A stretch of 64,000 bases of DNA from Areca catechu (Eukaryota > Streptophyta > Magnoliopsida > Arecales > Arecaceae), in the NCBI GenBank assembly GCA_021397845.1, contig CM038052.1, forward strand, positions 140,683,854-140,747,853. Reading direction: 5' to 3'. The notes below the pieces were generated by a model, which saw nothing but the letters and a program-made list of their open reading frames with translations, did no database searches and was not told where the DNA came from. Each line of letters begins with the position of its first letter. The stretch's first letter is position 1. Of this stretch, positions 10,934 to 23,373 are shown piece by piece. Both the position numbers and the translations under genes were made by a program.

Positions 10934-13259
10934 CTAAGCTGTCTTTGAGGATTCTTGGGGTCGAGACTCGACTGAACCGGCTCCTTGCCCTGTTCCAGCC
11001 ATCGACGGAGCCTGGGCCTTCTTGCCGGGGGCCCAGAACGTGGCCAGTTGCTCTCCGGAGAGGATCCCCCGTAGCTGCTGGCGATAGTTGGTGAACCCCT
11101 TGGTGAAGGAGTCCGTTACCCCCTCCTTGAAGTCTTTTATATACTCGGGAGAGGCCTTGAAAGTGGCCACCACCTCAGCGACTTCCTTCCTGGCGGCCTC
11201 TGCCCGGCGGTTCGTCTTATCCCGCTGCACCCCGACACGCTCAGCTTGCTGGACCGTGACCGCCATTGCCTTCTCGGTGATCTCAGTGGAGCGGATGGAG
11301 GCAGTAACCCTCTCCTCCGTGGCCACTGTTCTCTTCTCAGCGGAGGCCACCCTGTCTCTCGCTGCATCCACCTCAGCCCGGAGCTCCTTCAGCCGAGTCC
11401 TCTTCGACTCGAGCTCTCCTTCGAGCTCCTTCTTGATTCAAGATGCATCGACGATCTCGGCTTGGAGGCTCTTAGCCTTCAGGTTAGCCTCTCGAACCTC
11501 GAAATCCTTCCGACCCACCTCGACCTTCAGGGACACGAGCTCTGCCTGCTACTCCTTGTCCCTTTTTGCCCAATTATGGCAGTAGTCTTGGATGAGAATC
11601 AGCTCCCTGTCGTGCTGCATCAAAAATGACATGTCAACTACAGCGATGATGAAATTTAGAAGACGTCAAAGAAAGTTGAAGAGAACTTACGGCATACAGA
11701 TTTGCGAACGATGAGCTAACAACGTCGCTCAGGAGCCTTCCTCTCCCTTCCCACCGATTGCAGGATTGGAACAAGAAGTCCATCATCCGCTCGGCAAGTT
11801 TTGGGTCCATCACCAGGGAGATGTTAGGACCCAACCAGAAAGGGACCTAGTGATAGTCCCTGTCCTGTTGTCCCGCTGGCTCAGATCTCTTAGTGGCCGG
11901 AGGCCCGTTCGACATCGGTTGCGAGCTCGGTGCCTCTTCGGGCAGCGTTGGGGGTGCCGGCCTCGCTTCTCTTGGACCCCCGTCCTCCTCAACGTTGACG
12001 ATCTCTGGAGGAGGGGCTTCTACCTTGGCGGCAGCAGCGGCCGATATGGCATAGATGACCACCTCGAGCTCGGGTGCCGGCACCAGCTCGTGCTGCCCTG
12101 AAGGCTCACAGGTGGGCTCGGCCACAACCTTCCACCTTCACTCAAAGACAGGTGCATCCGGCCCGGCTTGCACCAGCCTCTCATCATCATCGATCTGAGC
12201 CCTCTTTGGAGCGGCTCACCTACCTCAGTTGCCTGCTCTCGTTCTTCTGAGAACGAGAGCAGCTCGTCCATCAAGAATTTCATCTCTGCACCAGAAAAAA
12301 CATGTTCAATCCCCCCGCCAAAAAAAAAAAAGAAGAAGAAAAGAAAAGTAAATAAGAAACAAGAAGGGGGTGGCCAAGTCGAACTCACCCGACTCCTGCA
12401 CCGAGCTGAACCCGGTCTCGCGTAGATTCTGCTCCAATAGCAAGACATCATGTGATGGGATCTCGACCGATCTGAGTAGCTCATACAGGTCGAGGTCGGC
12501 TACATCGACGGAGGAGTTCCTATTTGGAGACCGGTCTGGGTCGCTCCAAACCCAGTCGATCCCCTCGATTGAGGTGAAGAAGTACCTACTATTCCATCCT
12601 TTGATGGAAAAGGGGAGCTCAAATCGGATGCCCCAAGGACAAGAAGACAGGGACCACCACCCATCCTCGGTAGGGTGGCATTTCAGGGTGAAAAAGGCCC
12701 TGAACAAGGAGAAACGGGCAACAATCCCGTGGAAGTGGCACAGAACGATGAAGCAAAGTATCGTTCTGATGGCATTGGGGACCAACTGGGCAAGAACAAG
12801 ACGGTAGTTGGTCAGGAAGGAGAGAAAGAAAGGGTGAATAGGAAATCGGAGGCCCTCGACGAAGGTCTCCTCATAGAAAGCAATCTGCCGAGGGCCACTA
12901 GACATGACCCGCTCCCCAGGATGAGGGACAGAGAACTGGACAAACTAAGGGATGTCGTAAGCACCCCGGATGGCCACCAGATCCTCAACAGAGATCATCT
13001 AAGCAATCCCTCTGGGACATGTCGACCGAGAAGGTTCAAGCTCAGGAACGGAAGCAACAGGAGGATTAAGAAGAAGGACCTTACGAGGTGGAGGAGAGTA
13101 CCTGGGTTCCCTAATGGCTAAAAGACCGTGAGAGGGCCTCCTGCTAAACTCATAACATGCTGCCGCCATTTCCTCTTCGGAGGAAAAAAGAGTCTTCGGC
13201 TGGGAAGGTCCGGCCTCAGCTTGGAAGGAAGGATGGAAGTTTGGACCGAAGCGATCCAT
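10934..13259 (-). pseudogene. Antisense extra gene of the Tat element (gypsy-type transposon N-terminal-like domain plus coiled coil)
   Basis: A coding-like region runs opposite to the Tat pol, as known for several Tat elements. It reads leftward in pieces. 13259-12999 is an N-terminal Ser/Pro-rich segment. About 12905-12370 gives EETFVEGLRFPIHPFFLSFL and AQLVPNAIRTILCFIVLCH, which I match to the plant putative gypsy-type transposon domain (Pfam Transposase_28) from memory. 12125-11847 is an acidic/Pro linker. 11834-11640 and 11371-10934 form an Ala/Glu/Arg-rich coiled coil. The pieces lie in different frames, with intervening non-coding stretches that could be introns (for example a pyrimidine-rich run near 12310-12350) or decay. 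Its role is unknown; no catalytic residues are recognised. Confidence 0.6.
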
Positions 13260-13757
13260 GGAAGATGAAGAGAAGGACAGGGGAAGACCTACGACAGCTC
13301 CTAGTCGACGAGAAGAGAGAAGGAGAAGAAGCTAACCTGCTAAAGTCCTAGGAGAATGTTGATGGCCCTGGAGGAAGAAGGAGAAGACCGCAATACGACG
13401 TCGAGCACGAAGGATTCGAAAAAAGGTAAGTTTCAAAAAGACTTACGCTTTTTCTCGAGGCAACCTGCACCCGACCGTACCATTACGGCTTCTCCAAAGA
13501 ATGCCTGCCATGTGTCACCGATCGACGAGGCCAGCACCCCAATCCGATCGTGGTCGCTCTGACTTTCGTGCCTGCCATAACCACTCCCTAGACATGGCCA
13601 TGTGGCACCCTCGACAGGCATGAGGGCCCGCCGAGCGAGACACCACCGATATCGATCATTATCCCACTGGATTTCTCCACCTTTCCATGTCAACACCATA
13701 ATTACTCCATTTGCCCCGAGCGCAGTGCGACAACAGGTCTCGGGAGTGGGGGGCAAA
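13260..13757. other. Region between the antisense gene and the Tat 3' LTR, with polypurine tract
   Basis: This would include the promoter or upstream region of the antisense gene on the minus strand. At its right end GGGAGTGGGGGGCAAA (13742-13757) is a strong polypurine tract directly before the LTR start TGAGGTG. No other feature is recognised. Confidence 0.55.
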
Positions 13758-14579
13758 TGAGGTGATTGGATCGCTGACACAAGGCGGGGAGGCTGACGTG
13801 GAGCCCTCACATGATGCCACGAGGGATTTTAATCTTGAGCCCCTTCGACGGGCTGAGATCCCCAGGAGCAACGGGGTCGCCCATCGAAGGAGGGCTCCAT
13901 CCTCTACCAGGTTGATCCCCACCAGATCGGGGCACCCAGGTCAGAGCCGAGCTCAAGCCCCACCTGAGGTAGACCTTTCTAGCCCGATGTCAGGCCCCGT
14001 GGCCCAGATTTGATATCAAGCCTCCTTCGCCATGTGGAGCCCCTTCGATGTTGGGTCCCCTGGCCCGGGCGCACCTTGCCTAGCTCTGCCAACCCGAGCT
14101 CGGTCAAAGCTGGGCCCAACTGGCACAGAGTCGAGCTTGGCCCTCCTCCGCACAGCCAAGCTACCACGAGGCGGGTCGGCTACAAGCAGGCCCCATCTTC
14201 CCAGCTCGGTCCCCAGCATAAATCGAGGCACCAACCACCGAGGAAGCAGCACCTCCCCTCCGAGGATGGTGGTGGGCCTCCCGAGGATCGTACAACATTG
14301 CTTGCCACGCCGCCATTAATGCCCACGACTGCCATTCACACCAAAAAGAAAGGAAACTCATATCAAGGCACCATGCCCTCTGCCAACCTGCCATATGACC
14401 GGAGAAAAGACCCCATCGGAGAGTGCGGGTCCTGAAACCAGTGGCTCGCCAATCGAGGTCCCGCCAGGCTTCCAGGAGAGGGGCAAACAGAAGGAATGTT
14501 AGAGGCATATGGAAAAGTCTCCAGCTACCTGATAAAGGAGGAGTCCTTTCTATGGCATGATACGTCATCGTACCCTTCT

Positions 14580-14584
14580 GACAG
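14580..14584. repeat. Target-site duplication GACAG, left copy
   Basis: GACAG here and at 23369-23373 exactly flank the chromovirus 14585-23368. This proves a single insertion into the Tat LTR. Confidence 0.9.
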
Positions 14585-16178
14585 TGATGCAGAACAAAGA
14601 ACAAAGAAGCGTATGCAGAAATAAATTAAGATTAATCTTTTTTTTTTTTATATATTTCAGAAATTGGCTTCGACTCAAAGTAAAGCTAAACTACGTTGAA
14701 GGAAACTAGGTAAGGATTGAAAGCACAGTTTAGAAGAAACTAAATTATCAGAGTAGTTCAGAAGTAACGGATCGCTGGGGGTTGAGAAACTCCCAGACCT
14801 AGGGTTTCGCTCTGAACTTTCAACAGAACAGAAATAGATAGAAGAGATGGTTTACTAACCAGACAGTGATCTTCTCAGGATTTTGGTGGAAGAACTCTCT
14901 CGAGCAGATTGTGGGATCCTCGGAGTCGGCTAACTTTGCAATGGATCCTCCAATACTGGTCTCGTGGTTTGGTCGGCTTCTCCTAGACTCAAGATCTGGG
15001 AAAGAAGAGGAACAAGTGAAGGAATTCAGAAACTCAAGAAAAGATCTTACCAGGTTGAAGAACATGAAAGCCGAAGTTGCTGAAATCGAATTCTCCTGGA
15101 GGCCGATCTGACTTCCTCTTAGAATTGTTGTAGATCTGCAGTATTTGGACTGGAGCTGGATGCTGGTGGTCGGCCTGGACTTGGAGATGGTGGCCGTGAG
15201 AAGGGAAATAGACTAGGCTTGGTGGAAAGAGAAGGGTGATGGCGGCTAGGGTTTGGGAGTGGAGTGGCTAACCTAGGGTTTGGGGTTTTGGAGATCTCTC
15301 ACCTCCTCAAGGTTCCAGGGGAACCCGGATTTACTCCCTCACGGAGCTCAACACCTGGAAGCAAGTGCGGAAAAGAGAAAACACAAGTTTGCTCATAAAA
15401 AAAATTTCTTTCATTCATCTCATTTTTTAAACTTACAAGAGGGGTTTAATTTATAAAGCTTTACAAGGGAGGAGGGTTTCACATCTTCCCATGTGGGACT
15501 AAAGGAGGGGATCTACAAATTAGGACAAATCCTTCACATATGGTCGGCCAAAGTACCAAAAAAACTGGATTTGGGTTATAAAAGGCAGGTAGATGGCGCC
15601 ACGTTGCTTGGATCTTCAAGAAAAATTTTCTTCCCTTCCATGGATCAACTCTTTTGGACTCCTCCTTTTCTTCCTCCCTAAGTCAAGGTCCTTCCCATCT
15701 TTGTTTTGGTTGTCTTTGGCAGGTAGTGGGCGCCCCTTGAAATTCTCTTCCAAGAGAATTTCTTCCCTTCTTTGCTTTGGGTTTCTTGGGAAAGTCTTGG
15801 CCGCCCCCCTTGATTTGTGGTCTCTTGGTGGACTTCTCTTTATCTAGCGCATGAGAGAAGGAAGTTGCCATCTGTGGAGTGGGGACCAAAGGCTGCTAGA
15901 TGTGGATATGGCACCCCTTGGACTGGGAGTGTGGCTGGGAGTGTGGTGTCCACTTTCCTGGTCTTGGGAGAAAATGTAACATCCCAGGTTGAAACCCTAG
16001 TCCACTACTGAGTCAACATGACTCAACAAAATAAAATGCAGGTAATGTAGACTCAAGCTAAATTGAGTTGATCTAGTCAACTCTTATTACAAACCAAAAA
16101 CCCTAATTCTTCGGGCAAGGTTAATCAGAGATCCAGATGGAGCTCTGAAGTCTTCTTCTGAGTCTGGTGCCCACACCA
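14585..16178 (-). repeat. 3' LTR of chromovirus E
   Basis: Read on the minus strand it starts TGGTGTGGGCACC at 16178 and ends CTGCATCA at 14585. It matches 21777-23368 with few differences. A minus-strand TATAAATT (15456-15449) followed by CCCCTCTTGTAAG gives the common core-promoter layout. Plus-strand frames such as 15493-15681 are repeated in the other LTR but encode no recognisable protein. Confidence 0.93.
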
Positions 16179-19100
16179 ATTCTCCCAGGGTGGGAGGAAC
16201 TCGACCCTGTCGAGTATGGATCAAGTTGGCTCTGGTATCTCTCCAAGAGGTCTGGGTCCAGCTCTTGTAACTCTTCTCGGGAGATCCAAGAGTCATCAGA
16301 ATCTGGCCTTCCTAGCCAGCGGACCAGGTATCTTTGGTATCCTCGATTACGAGTAGAGATAACCTGATCATCCAGGATCTTTTCAATCTGCTCTTTCCTC
16401 ACAGGCCAATTTGTTGGTGGACACACAGGGTCAGGTTCACTCTCAAGAGCAGGATTAGGTTCAAAAGCCTCACTGGGAATCACAGCTGGCTCCCTATACT
16501 CTACTAGGTCTGTAATGTTGAAAGTAGAGCTAATGCCTAGTTCTGGAGGCAACTCGAGCATATAGGCATTGGATCCTACTCTCTTTACCACTCTAAATGG
16601 TCCAGCTCCCCTAGCATGTAACTTTCTAACGGTTCCAGGAGGAAACCATTCAGGCCTTAACCTAATCATTACATAGTCTCCTTCGTCAAAAGTTTTGACT
16701 CGTCTTTGAGAATCAGCCAATTTCTTATAAGTTTCGTTACTTAAATTTATTTTGGCTTGAATTTCTTTATGCAAGTCTTTTATATGATGTGCAAAAACTT
16801 CGGCAGACTCGGAGACCCGTGTGTGGACTGGTAAAGGAGCTAGGTCAAGAGGTGTGTGGGGTTTGTAACCATGCACAATTTCAAATGGACTCTTACCCGT
16901 AGACCTATTGATCGAGTCATTATAGGCAAATTCAGCTCTAGGTAAGTACAAATCCCAGTTCCTAATGTTTTCACCAACAAGACACCTTAGCAGATTGCCT
17001 AAACTACGGTTCACTACTTCGGTTTGGCCGTCAGTCTGGGGATGATAGGCAGTTGAAAACTTAAGTTTCGTCCCTAACTTATGCCAAAGGGTTTTCCAGA
17101 AATAGCTGGTGAACCAAACATCCCTATCAGAAACAATGGTCTTGGGTAGGCCATGGAGTCGAACTATCTCATTAAAGAACAAGGTGGCTACCTTAGACGC
17201 ATCAAATGTTTGGGAACAAGGCAAGAAATGGGCCATCTTGGAAAATCGGTCTACTACAACACAGATAGAGTCATGCCTCCTCTGGGTCTTAGGCAAACCT
17301 AACACAAAGTCCATGCTCACATCTTGCCAAGGACGATCTGGGACAGGGAGTGGGGTATAAAGGCCGGTGTTCTGTTTTCGCTGTTTGGCAACAGCGCAGG
17401 TCCGACACCTAGCCACAATGTGTGCTACATCTCTTTTTAAGCTAGGCCAGAAAAAATGGTCCTCAATAGCCAGGGTGGTCTTATCTTTTCCGAAATGGCC
17501 AGCTAAACCTCCCGCATGAGTTTCCCAAATCAAGAATTCCCTAAGAGAGGTTCTAGGGATGCAAAGCCTATTCTTAAAGAACAGAAAGCCATCTAAAAGG
17601 GAATAATCCTTATGTTCACTAGATGGTCCTTGAGTTAGATCCTGGTACACAGTCTTGAAATCCGGACACGACTCATATTCTTCTTTGATTTGCTCAAACC
17701 CTATGACTTCAGCCCTAACAGAATTCAACAACAAAGATCGATGACTAAGAGCATCAGCTACCTTATTTTCAGACCCAGCCTTATATTTCAAAACAAAAGT
17801 ATAGGACTGGATATACTCTACCCACTTAGCATGCCTAGGGTTAAGCTTCTTCTGAGAATTCAAGAATCTAAGAGCCTCATGGTCCGAAAACAGCACAAAT
17901 TCTTGCGGTAGTAAATAATGTCTCCAGTAACGCAAAGCTTGCACTACCGCATAAAATTCCTTATCATAGGTAGAATACCTAAGCTTAGCATCATTAAGTT
18001 TTTCACTAAAGAATGCTACGGGATGGTTCTCTTGGCTTAGGACTCCACCTATACCTACTCCTGAAGCATCACAGGCAACCTCAAATACATTTGAAAAGTT
18101 TGGTAGTCTCAAAATGGGTGCCTGGGTCATCCTATCCTTAAGATCTAGGAAGGCTTTATGGGCTGCTTTGGTCCACTGAAATTCTTCCTTCCTGATGCAG
18201 TCTGTGATAGGAGCAACTACGATACTAAACCCCTTGATGAATCGTCTATAGAAGGTAGCCTAGCCATGGAAACTTCTGACTTCATGCACACTGGTCAGCT
18301 CTGGCCATTCTACTATGGACCTAATCTTTTCAGGGTCAGCAGCCACGCCGTCAGGGGTTACAACAAATCCAAGGAAGATAATTTTACTAGTCATAAATTC
18401 ACACTTTTTGAGATTACCATAGAGACTATCATTCCTCAAAACTTGACAGACTTGTCTAAGGTGGCCTAGGTGATCTGTAGGGGTCTTACTATAGATCAGG
18501 ATGTCATCAAAATAGACCACTACAAACTTCCCTATGAAAGCTCTAAGTACCTGGGTCATAATCCTCATGAAAGTACTAGGGGCATTGGACAACACAAAAG
18601 GCATAACAACCCATTCATAGAGACCATCCTTAGTTTTGAAGGATGTTTTTCACTCATCCCCTGGTCTAATCCTAACCTGATGATAGCCGCTCTTGAGATC
18701 AATTTTAGAAAAAACCATGGCACCGGCCATCATATCAAGCATGTCATCTAGTCTAGGGATGAGGAACCTATATTTGATTGTGATTTTATTGATGGCACGA
18801 CTGTCAACACACATCCTCCACGTGCCATCCTTCTTCGGGGTTAGAAGTGCAGGGACTGCACAAGGGCTAAGACTCTCTCTAATGAACCCCTTCCTCAACA
18901 ATTTGCCAACCTGCTTCTGCAGTTCTTTATGCTCCGATGGATTCATCCTATAATGGGGCAAGTTGGGTAAAGTAGCTCCTGGGACTAAATCTATGGAATG
19001 CTGAATATCCCTAAGAGGTGGAAGGTGGTCTGGCAGATCCTCGGGAAAAACATCCTCAAATTCTTCTAATAAAGGCTTAACTTCTTGAGGAGGCTCTGAG

Positions 19101-19852
19101 GGTGTAGGAGTCCTAAGTTCCTTAGCAGTCAACATCCAAATGGGTGAACCACTATGAATTTCTTGTTCTAGATCCTTGGCACTAATTAGGTTCACTCCAG
19201 TCTTCATTTCTCTGACCTTACTAGTTCCTTTAGCTACCTTGTCCTTAGGAGGGACTGAATGGATTGTGATTTTCTTCCCATTGAAACTAAAGACACAGGT
19301 GTTGGATTTTCCTAAGAGGGTGGCATCATGATCATACAACCAAGGTCTTCCAAGAATTATACTGCTCACCCCCATGGGCAAGACATCACACCAAATCTTT
19401 TCTTGATAGGATTGCATTTGGATTTGGACCTGACATCTAGACTGGATGGGTATAGAGGTAGAGTCTACCCAAGAAACCTTATAGGGGTTGGGGTGGGGAA
19501 CTGGGGTTAAGCCTAACATTTTGACAGTGCTAGTAGAAATGGCATTCACACAGCTCCCACTATCTATGATGATTTTACAAACCTTATCCCCTAGTTTAAG
19601 GAAAGTCTGTAGGATGTTAGTCCTACGCCAATCTTCCTGAACTTTAGTCTGGGACAGGATGCATCTCACAACCCCTAAGTGGTCAGATTCAGTGGATTCT
19701 TCCTCTCCTTCATACTCATCAACCAAATTCATTCCGGCCTCATAAACTTCTTCTTCAAACTCTTCATTAGGCTCGGAATTCTCTTCTCCTCCCTCTTCTA
19801 TATATAGGGATCTACGAGGGCACTGGCTAGAAACATGACCTACCTTATGCAC
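16124..19852 (-). pseudogene. pol: pol of chromovirus E: protease, RT, RNase H, integrase, chromodomain
   Basis: Three minus-strand frames make up pol. 19852-18650 (400 codons) holds the end of a zinc knuckle, an acidic linker, protease (IIIDSGSCVNA, Asp at residue 97) and the RT N-terminus (SKIDLKSGYHQVRI). After a TGA stop, 18604-18260 holds RT with VVVYFDDILIYS (YFDD at residues 31-34). After a second stop, 18130-16124 (669 codons) holds RNase H, the integrase zinc finger (residues 205-245), the core with D274, D335 and E371 in correct spacing, GPF at 510-512, and the chromodomain (about 581-635). The last 18-19 codons lie inside the 3' LTR. The integrase-chromodomain frame is intact, which is unusual in this window. 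The RT stops fit G-to-A changes at TGG-like codons. Confidence 0.93.
16179..16197 (-). promoter_or_regulatory. Polypurine tract of chromovirus E
   Basis: On the minus strand CCTGGGAGAAT immediately precedes the 3' LTR. It overlaps the integrase reading frame (codons for PGRI), so the primer site is also coding. Confidence 0.7.
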
Positions 19853-20877
19853 TTAAAACAAGCTATGGCTGTGCACTGAGTGGAGATATGACCGGGCTTC
19901 TGGCACTTAAAACAGATGATACTAGGGGTTCTCTGGGTGTCAGGTGCCTTACCTTTGTCCATGGGCCTAGGGGTGGGGATACCCTGATTAGGCTTGCTAG
20001 GGGTAACCTGGCTAGGTCCATTTCTTGGGATTGGGGTACTAACCCTAGATGGCATGGGTCCTCTCTGAAACTTCTCAGTGTTCAGTGCAATCTGATAGGC
20101 TTGGTCTAGGTCAGTAACCTCTCTCAGAAACAACTCTCTCTTAATATCTTCCCTAAGCCCAGCCCTAAATCTAGACAAGGTGACTTCATGGGCTTCACTC
20201 ACATCACATCTCATTAGGTATTCATCAAAGGTGGTTATGTAGTCTGAAATAGATCGGTTCCCTTGTTTCAAAGTCTGCCATTGGTCTAACAGATTTTGCT
20301 GGTATGAAATGGGTAGGTACTTGTCTCTAAGTTTCTCTTTCATACCCTGCCAAGTGGTTATGGGCTCTACATTTCATCTTCTAGTGGTCAGCTCAATGTT
20401 CCCCCAGTATAACCTAGCTTGACGGATTAATTTCATTTTGGCAAACTTGAATTTCCTCTCCTCAGACATAGCATACCACTCAAAGTACTGGTCCATCTCA
20501 CCCTCCCAATCAGAATACACCTTAGGATTTAGGCTACCATCAAAAGTGGGTGCATCTAACTTGATGTTCCGAATGAACCTATCATCTCTATCCTCAGGTT
20601 CTGGGTCAGGCCTCCTATGATTAGGTTCAGGATCTCAGTATAAAGGTCTTCTAGGCTCTTGGTGTGGGTGAGGTTGAGGCACATTAAAATCTGGGTCAGG
20701 AGTCCAATTCCGATGCCTAGGTTCCTCAAGTACTTGGACTCGATCCCTAAGCTGGGCAAAATTCTCATTCATATCCTGACTTAATTTGTTCATACTCTCA
20801 GTAAGGGGTCTAACCATGGCCTCTAAATCAGGTTGGGTTTGACCAGGTTGGTAGGGTACTCCATTCCGAGTAGACAT
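19840..20877 (-). pseudogene. gag: gag of chromovirus E with CCHC zinc knuckle
   Basis: The start at 20877 gives MSTRNGVPYQPGQTQPDLEA, about 880 bases downstream of the primer site. An earlier in-frame ATG exists 15 bases upstream. A Pro/Arg-rich segment follows, then the retrotransposon gag core (DWEGEMDQYFEWYAMSE, then DKYLPISYQQNLLDQW and FRAGLREDIKREL). A basic-Pro linker and a CCHC knuckle CFKCQKPGHISTQC come next. A second knuckle (ACFKC, then KVGHVSSQC) is split by the one-base deletion near 19850. Stops at about 20635 and 20374 break the frame. Gag forms the virus-like particle and binds element RNA. Confidence 0.9.
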
Positions 20878-20892
20878 GATGCAATCAAGCAC

Positions 20893-21760
20893 ACAAAATG
20901 AGACTCAACTGAACGACTACGGGCTAACTAGACCTAGAGTCCAAACTAGGTGCCCAATCAGAGTGGTAAGCTAGTCTGTAGTAACTCAGGACTCAGCCAG
21001 GCAGGTGTAAGGGGAGTGTTAGGTCCCTGAATGCCAATCCTAGACACCAATCAGAGATTGGCCAGGTAGGCGGACCAGCACACAAGCCCTTCGGGATGGA
21101 ATCCCTGAACCACCGTTCTAGACACTGAGTACAAAGCACACACAGAGTAACCAGACAAACTGACTCAACACTAGCCTTGACCCGACTTGTTGATGTTCCT
21201 AGCCCACTAGGGCAAATTAGGTCTAATCAATTTTAGATTAAAGGCTTAGGTTCGAATGAAGGGGTGATGGTTTTGGGCTAAGGAGAGGTTATCAACTCCT
21301 CCCCTTATCTTAGATGCTCAAATGCCCTTAAGTTGAATTAAGAGATGAACAATCAAAAATAAATGGATTGCAGAACACAAAAATAGAGTTGCAATAATTT
21401 AATTCTCAGAAATCGCACGGAAACCGATAAATCGTGAGAAAATTTGGAAAATTATTTTCAATTATAGTGGTTTCAGCAAAATAAAAATCACTGAATTTGG
21501 AGTTACTTGCAGTGAGAAATAATTCGTGCAACAGGGCAATTACGGACTGAAAACAGAGCACTTCCCCGTTTACAATTTCTGCTACGAAGTTGTAACCCAA
21601 CGGATCCCCTACACGCCCTAGGAACACCCCGTGGAATGGGAAGAGGAGGTTTGCACCTCACATCGTTCCTAGGACCGGACGTCCTGGGGAGTCTACTTCG
21701 AGCGGACAAAGTAAAAAGAGAGGGACTCAAACAAGTAATCAAACAGAAACCCTAAACAGG
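20893..21760 (-). other. 5' leader of chromovirus E
   Basis: This untranslated leader lies between the primer site and gag. Its beginning resembles the leader of the related non-autonomous element (about 36140-36300 and 47600-47760), including an AGCCC(G/A)AAAACCA phrase and CATCAACRAGTCGGGT. That suggests a conserved packaging or RNA-structure role. No protein is expected. Confidence 0.6.
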
Positions 21761-21772
21761 GCTCTGATACCA
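21761..21772 (-). promoter_or_regulatory. Primer binding site, initiator Met-tRNA
   Basis: The minus-strand sequence TGGTATCAGAGC, four bases from the 5' LTR end, is the standard complement to the 3' end of plant initiator Met-tRNA. Confidence 0.93.
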
Positions 21773-21776
21773 AAAA

Positions 21777-23368
21777 TGATGCAGAACAAAGAACAAAGAA
21801 GCGTATGCGGAAGTAAATTAAGATTAATCTTTTTTTTTTATATATATTTCAGAAATTGGCTTCGACTCAAAGTAAAGCTAAACTACGTTGAAGGAAACTA
21901 GGTAAGGATTGAAAGCACAGTTTAGAAGAAACTAAATTATCAGAGTAGTTCAGAAGTAACGGATCACGGGGGTTGAGAAACTCCCAGACCTAGGGTTTCG
22001 CTCTGAACTTTTAACAGAACAGAAATAGAGAGAAGAGATCGTTTACTAACCAGACAGTGATCTTCTCAGGATTTTGGTGGAAGAACTCTCTCGAGCAGAT
22101 TGTGGGATCCTCGGAGTCGGCTATCTTCGCAATGGATCCTCCAATACTGGTCTCGTGGTTTGGTCGGCTTCTCCTGGACTCAAGATTTGGGAAAGAAGAG
22201 GAACAAGTAAAGGAATTCAGAAACTCAAGAAAAGATCTTACCAGGTTGAAGAACTTGAAAGCCGAAGTTGCTGAAATCGAATTCTCCTGGAGGCCGATCT
22301 GACTTTCTCTTAGAATTGTTATAGATCTGCAGTATCTGGACTGGAGCTGGATGCTGGTGGTCGGCCTGGACTTGGAGATGGTGGCCGTGAGAAGGGAAAT
22401 AGACTAGGCTTGGTGGAAAGAGAAGGGTGATGGCGGCTAGGGTTTGGGAGTGGAGTGGCTAACCTAGGGTTTGGGGTTTTGGAGATCTCTCACCTCCTCA
22501 AGGTTCCAGGGGAACCCGGATTTACTCCTTCATGGAGCTCAACACCTGGAAGCAAGTGCGGAAAAGAGAAAACACAAGTTTGCTCATAAAAAAAATTTCT
22601 TTCATTCATCTCATTTTTAAACTTACAAGAGGGGTTTAATTTATAAAGCTTTACAAGGGAGGAGGGTTTCACATCTTCCCATGTGGGACTAAAGGAGGGG
22701 ATCTACAAATTAGGGCAAATCCTTCACATATGGTCGGCCAAAGTACCAAAAAAACTGGATTTGGGTTATAAAAGGCAGGTAGATGGCACCACCTTGCTTG
22801 GATCTTCAAGAAAAATTTTCTTCCCTTCCATGGATCAACTCTTTTGGACTCCTCCTTTTCTTCCTCCCTAAGTCAAGGTCCTTCCCATCTTTGTTTTGGT
22901 TGTCTTTGGCAGGTAGTGGGCGCCCCTTGAAATTCTCTTCCAAGAGAATTTCTTCCCTTCTTTGCTTTGGGTTTCTTGGGAAAGTCTTGGCCGCCGCCCT
23001 TGATTTGTGGTCTCTTGGTGGACTTCTCTTTATCTGGCGCATGAGAGAAGGAAGTTGCCATCTGTGGAGTGGGGACCAAAGGCTGCTGGATGTGGATATG
23101 GCACCCCTTGGACTGGGAGTGTGGCTGGGAGTGTGGTGTCCACTTGCCTGGTCTTGAGAGAAAATGTAACATCCCAGGTTGAAACCCTAGTCCACTATTG
23201 AGTCAACATGACTCAACAAAATAAAATGCAGGTAATGTAGACTCAAGATAAATTGAGTTGATCTAGTCAACTCTTATTACAAACCAAAAACCCTAATTCT
23301 TCGGGCAAGGTTAATCAGAGATCCAGATGGAGCTCTGAAGTCTTCTTCTGAGTCTGGTGCCCGCACCA
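21777..23368 (-). repeat. 5' LTR of chromovirus E
   Basis: On the minus strand it starts TGGTGCGGGCACC at 23368 and ends CTGCATCA at 21777. It is the partner of 14585-16178. The core promoter, TATAAATT then CCCCTCTTGTAAG on the minus strand, lies near 22630-22655. Transcription would run leftward into gag. Confidence 0.93.
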
Positions 23369-23373
23369 GACAG
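23369..23373. repeat. Target-site duplication GACAG, right copy
   Basis: It is identical to 14580-14584 and flanks the chromovirus. The Tat LTR resumes here. Confidence 0.9.

Larger units (their letters stand above)
14585..23368 (-). mobile_element. Nearly complete chromovirus (Ty3/gypsy), element E
   Basis: This 8.78 kb element lies on the minus strand with LTRs of about 1.59 kb, a perfect GACAG duplication, a Met-tRNA primer site, gag, pol with chromodomain, and a polypurine tract. The two LTRs differ at roughly 25-30 positions by eye, about 98% identity, so insertion was fairly recent. The coding region has only a few lesions: stops near 20635, 20374, 18650 and 18257, and a one-base deletion near 19850. 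The chromodomain type and the integrase tail reading into the LTR resemble the CRM/Reina/Galadriel group, but I cannot fix the clade by eye. Confidence 0.93.

Noticed and set aside
13711..14604. Several 60-147-residue frames in the Tat LTR
   Set aside because: Frames overlap on both strands, none has a known domain, and the sequence is bounded by a polypurine tract and LTR-like ends.
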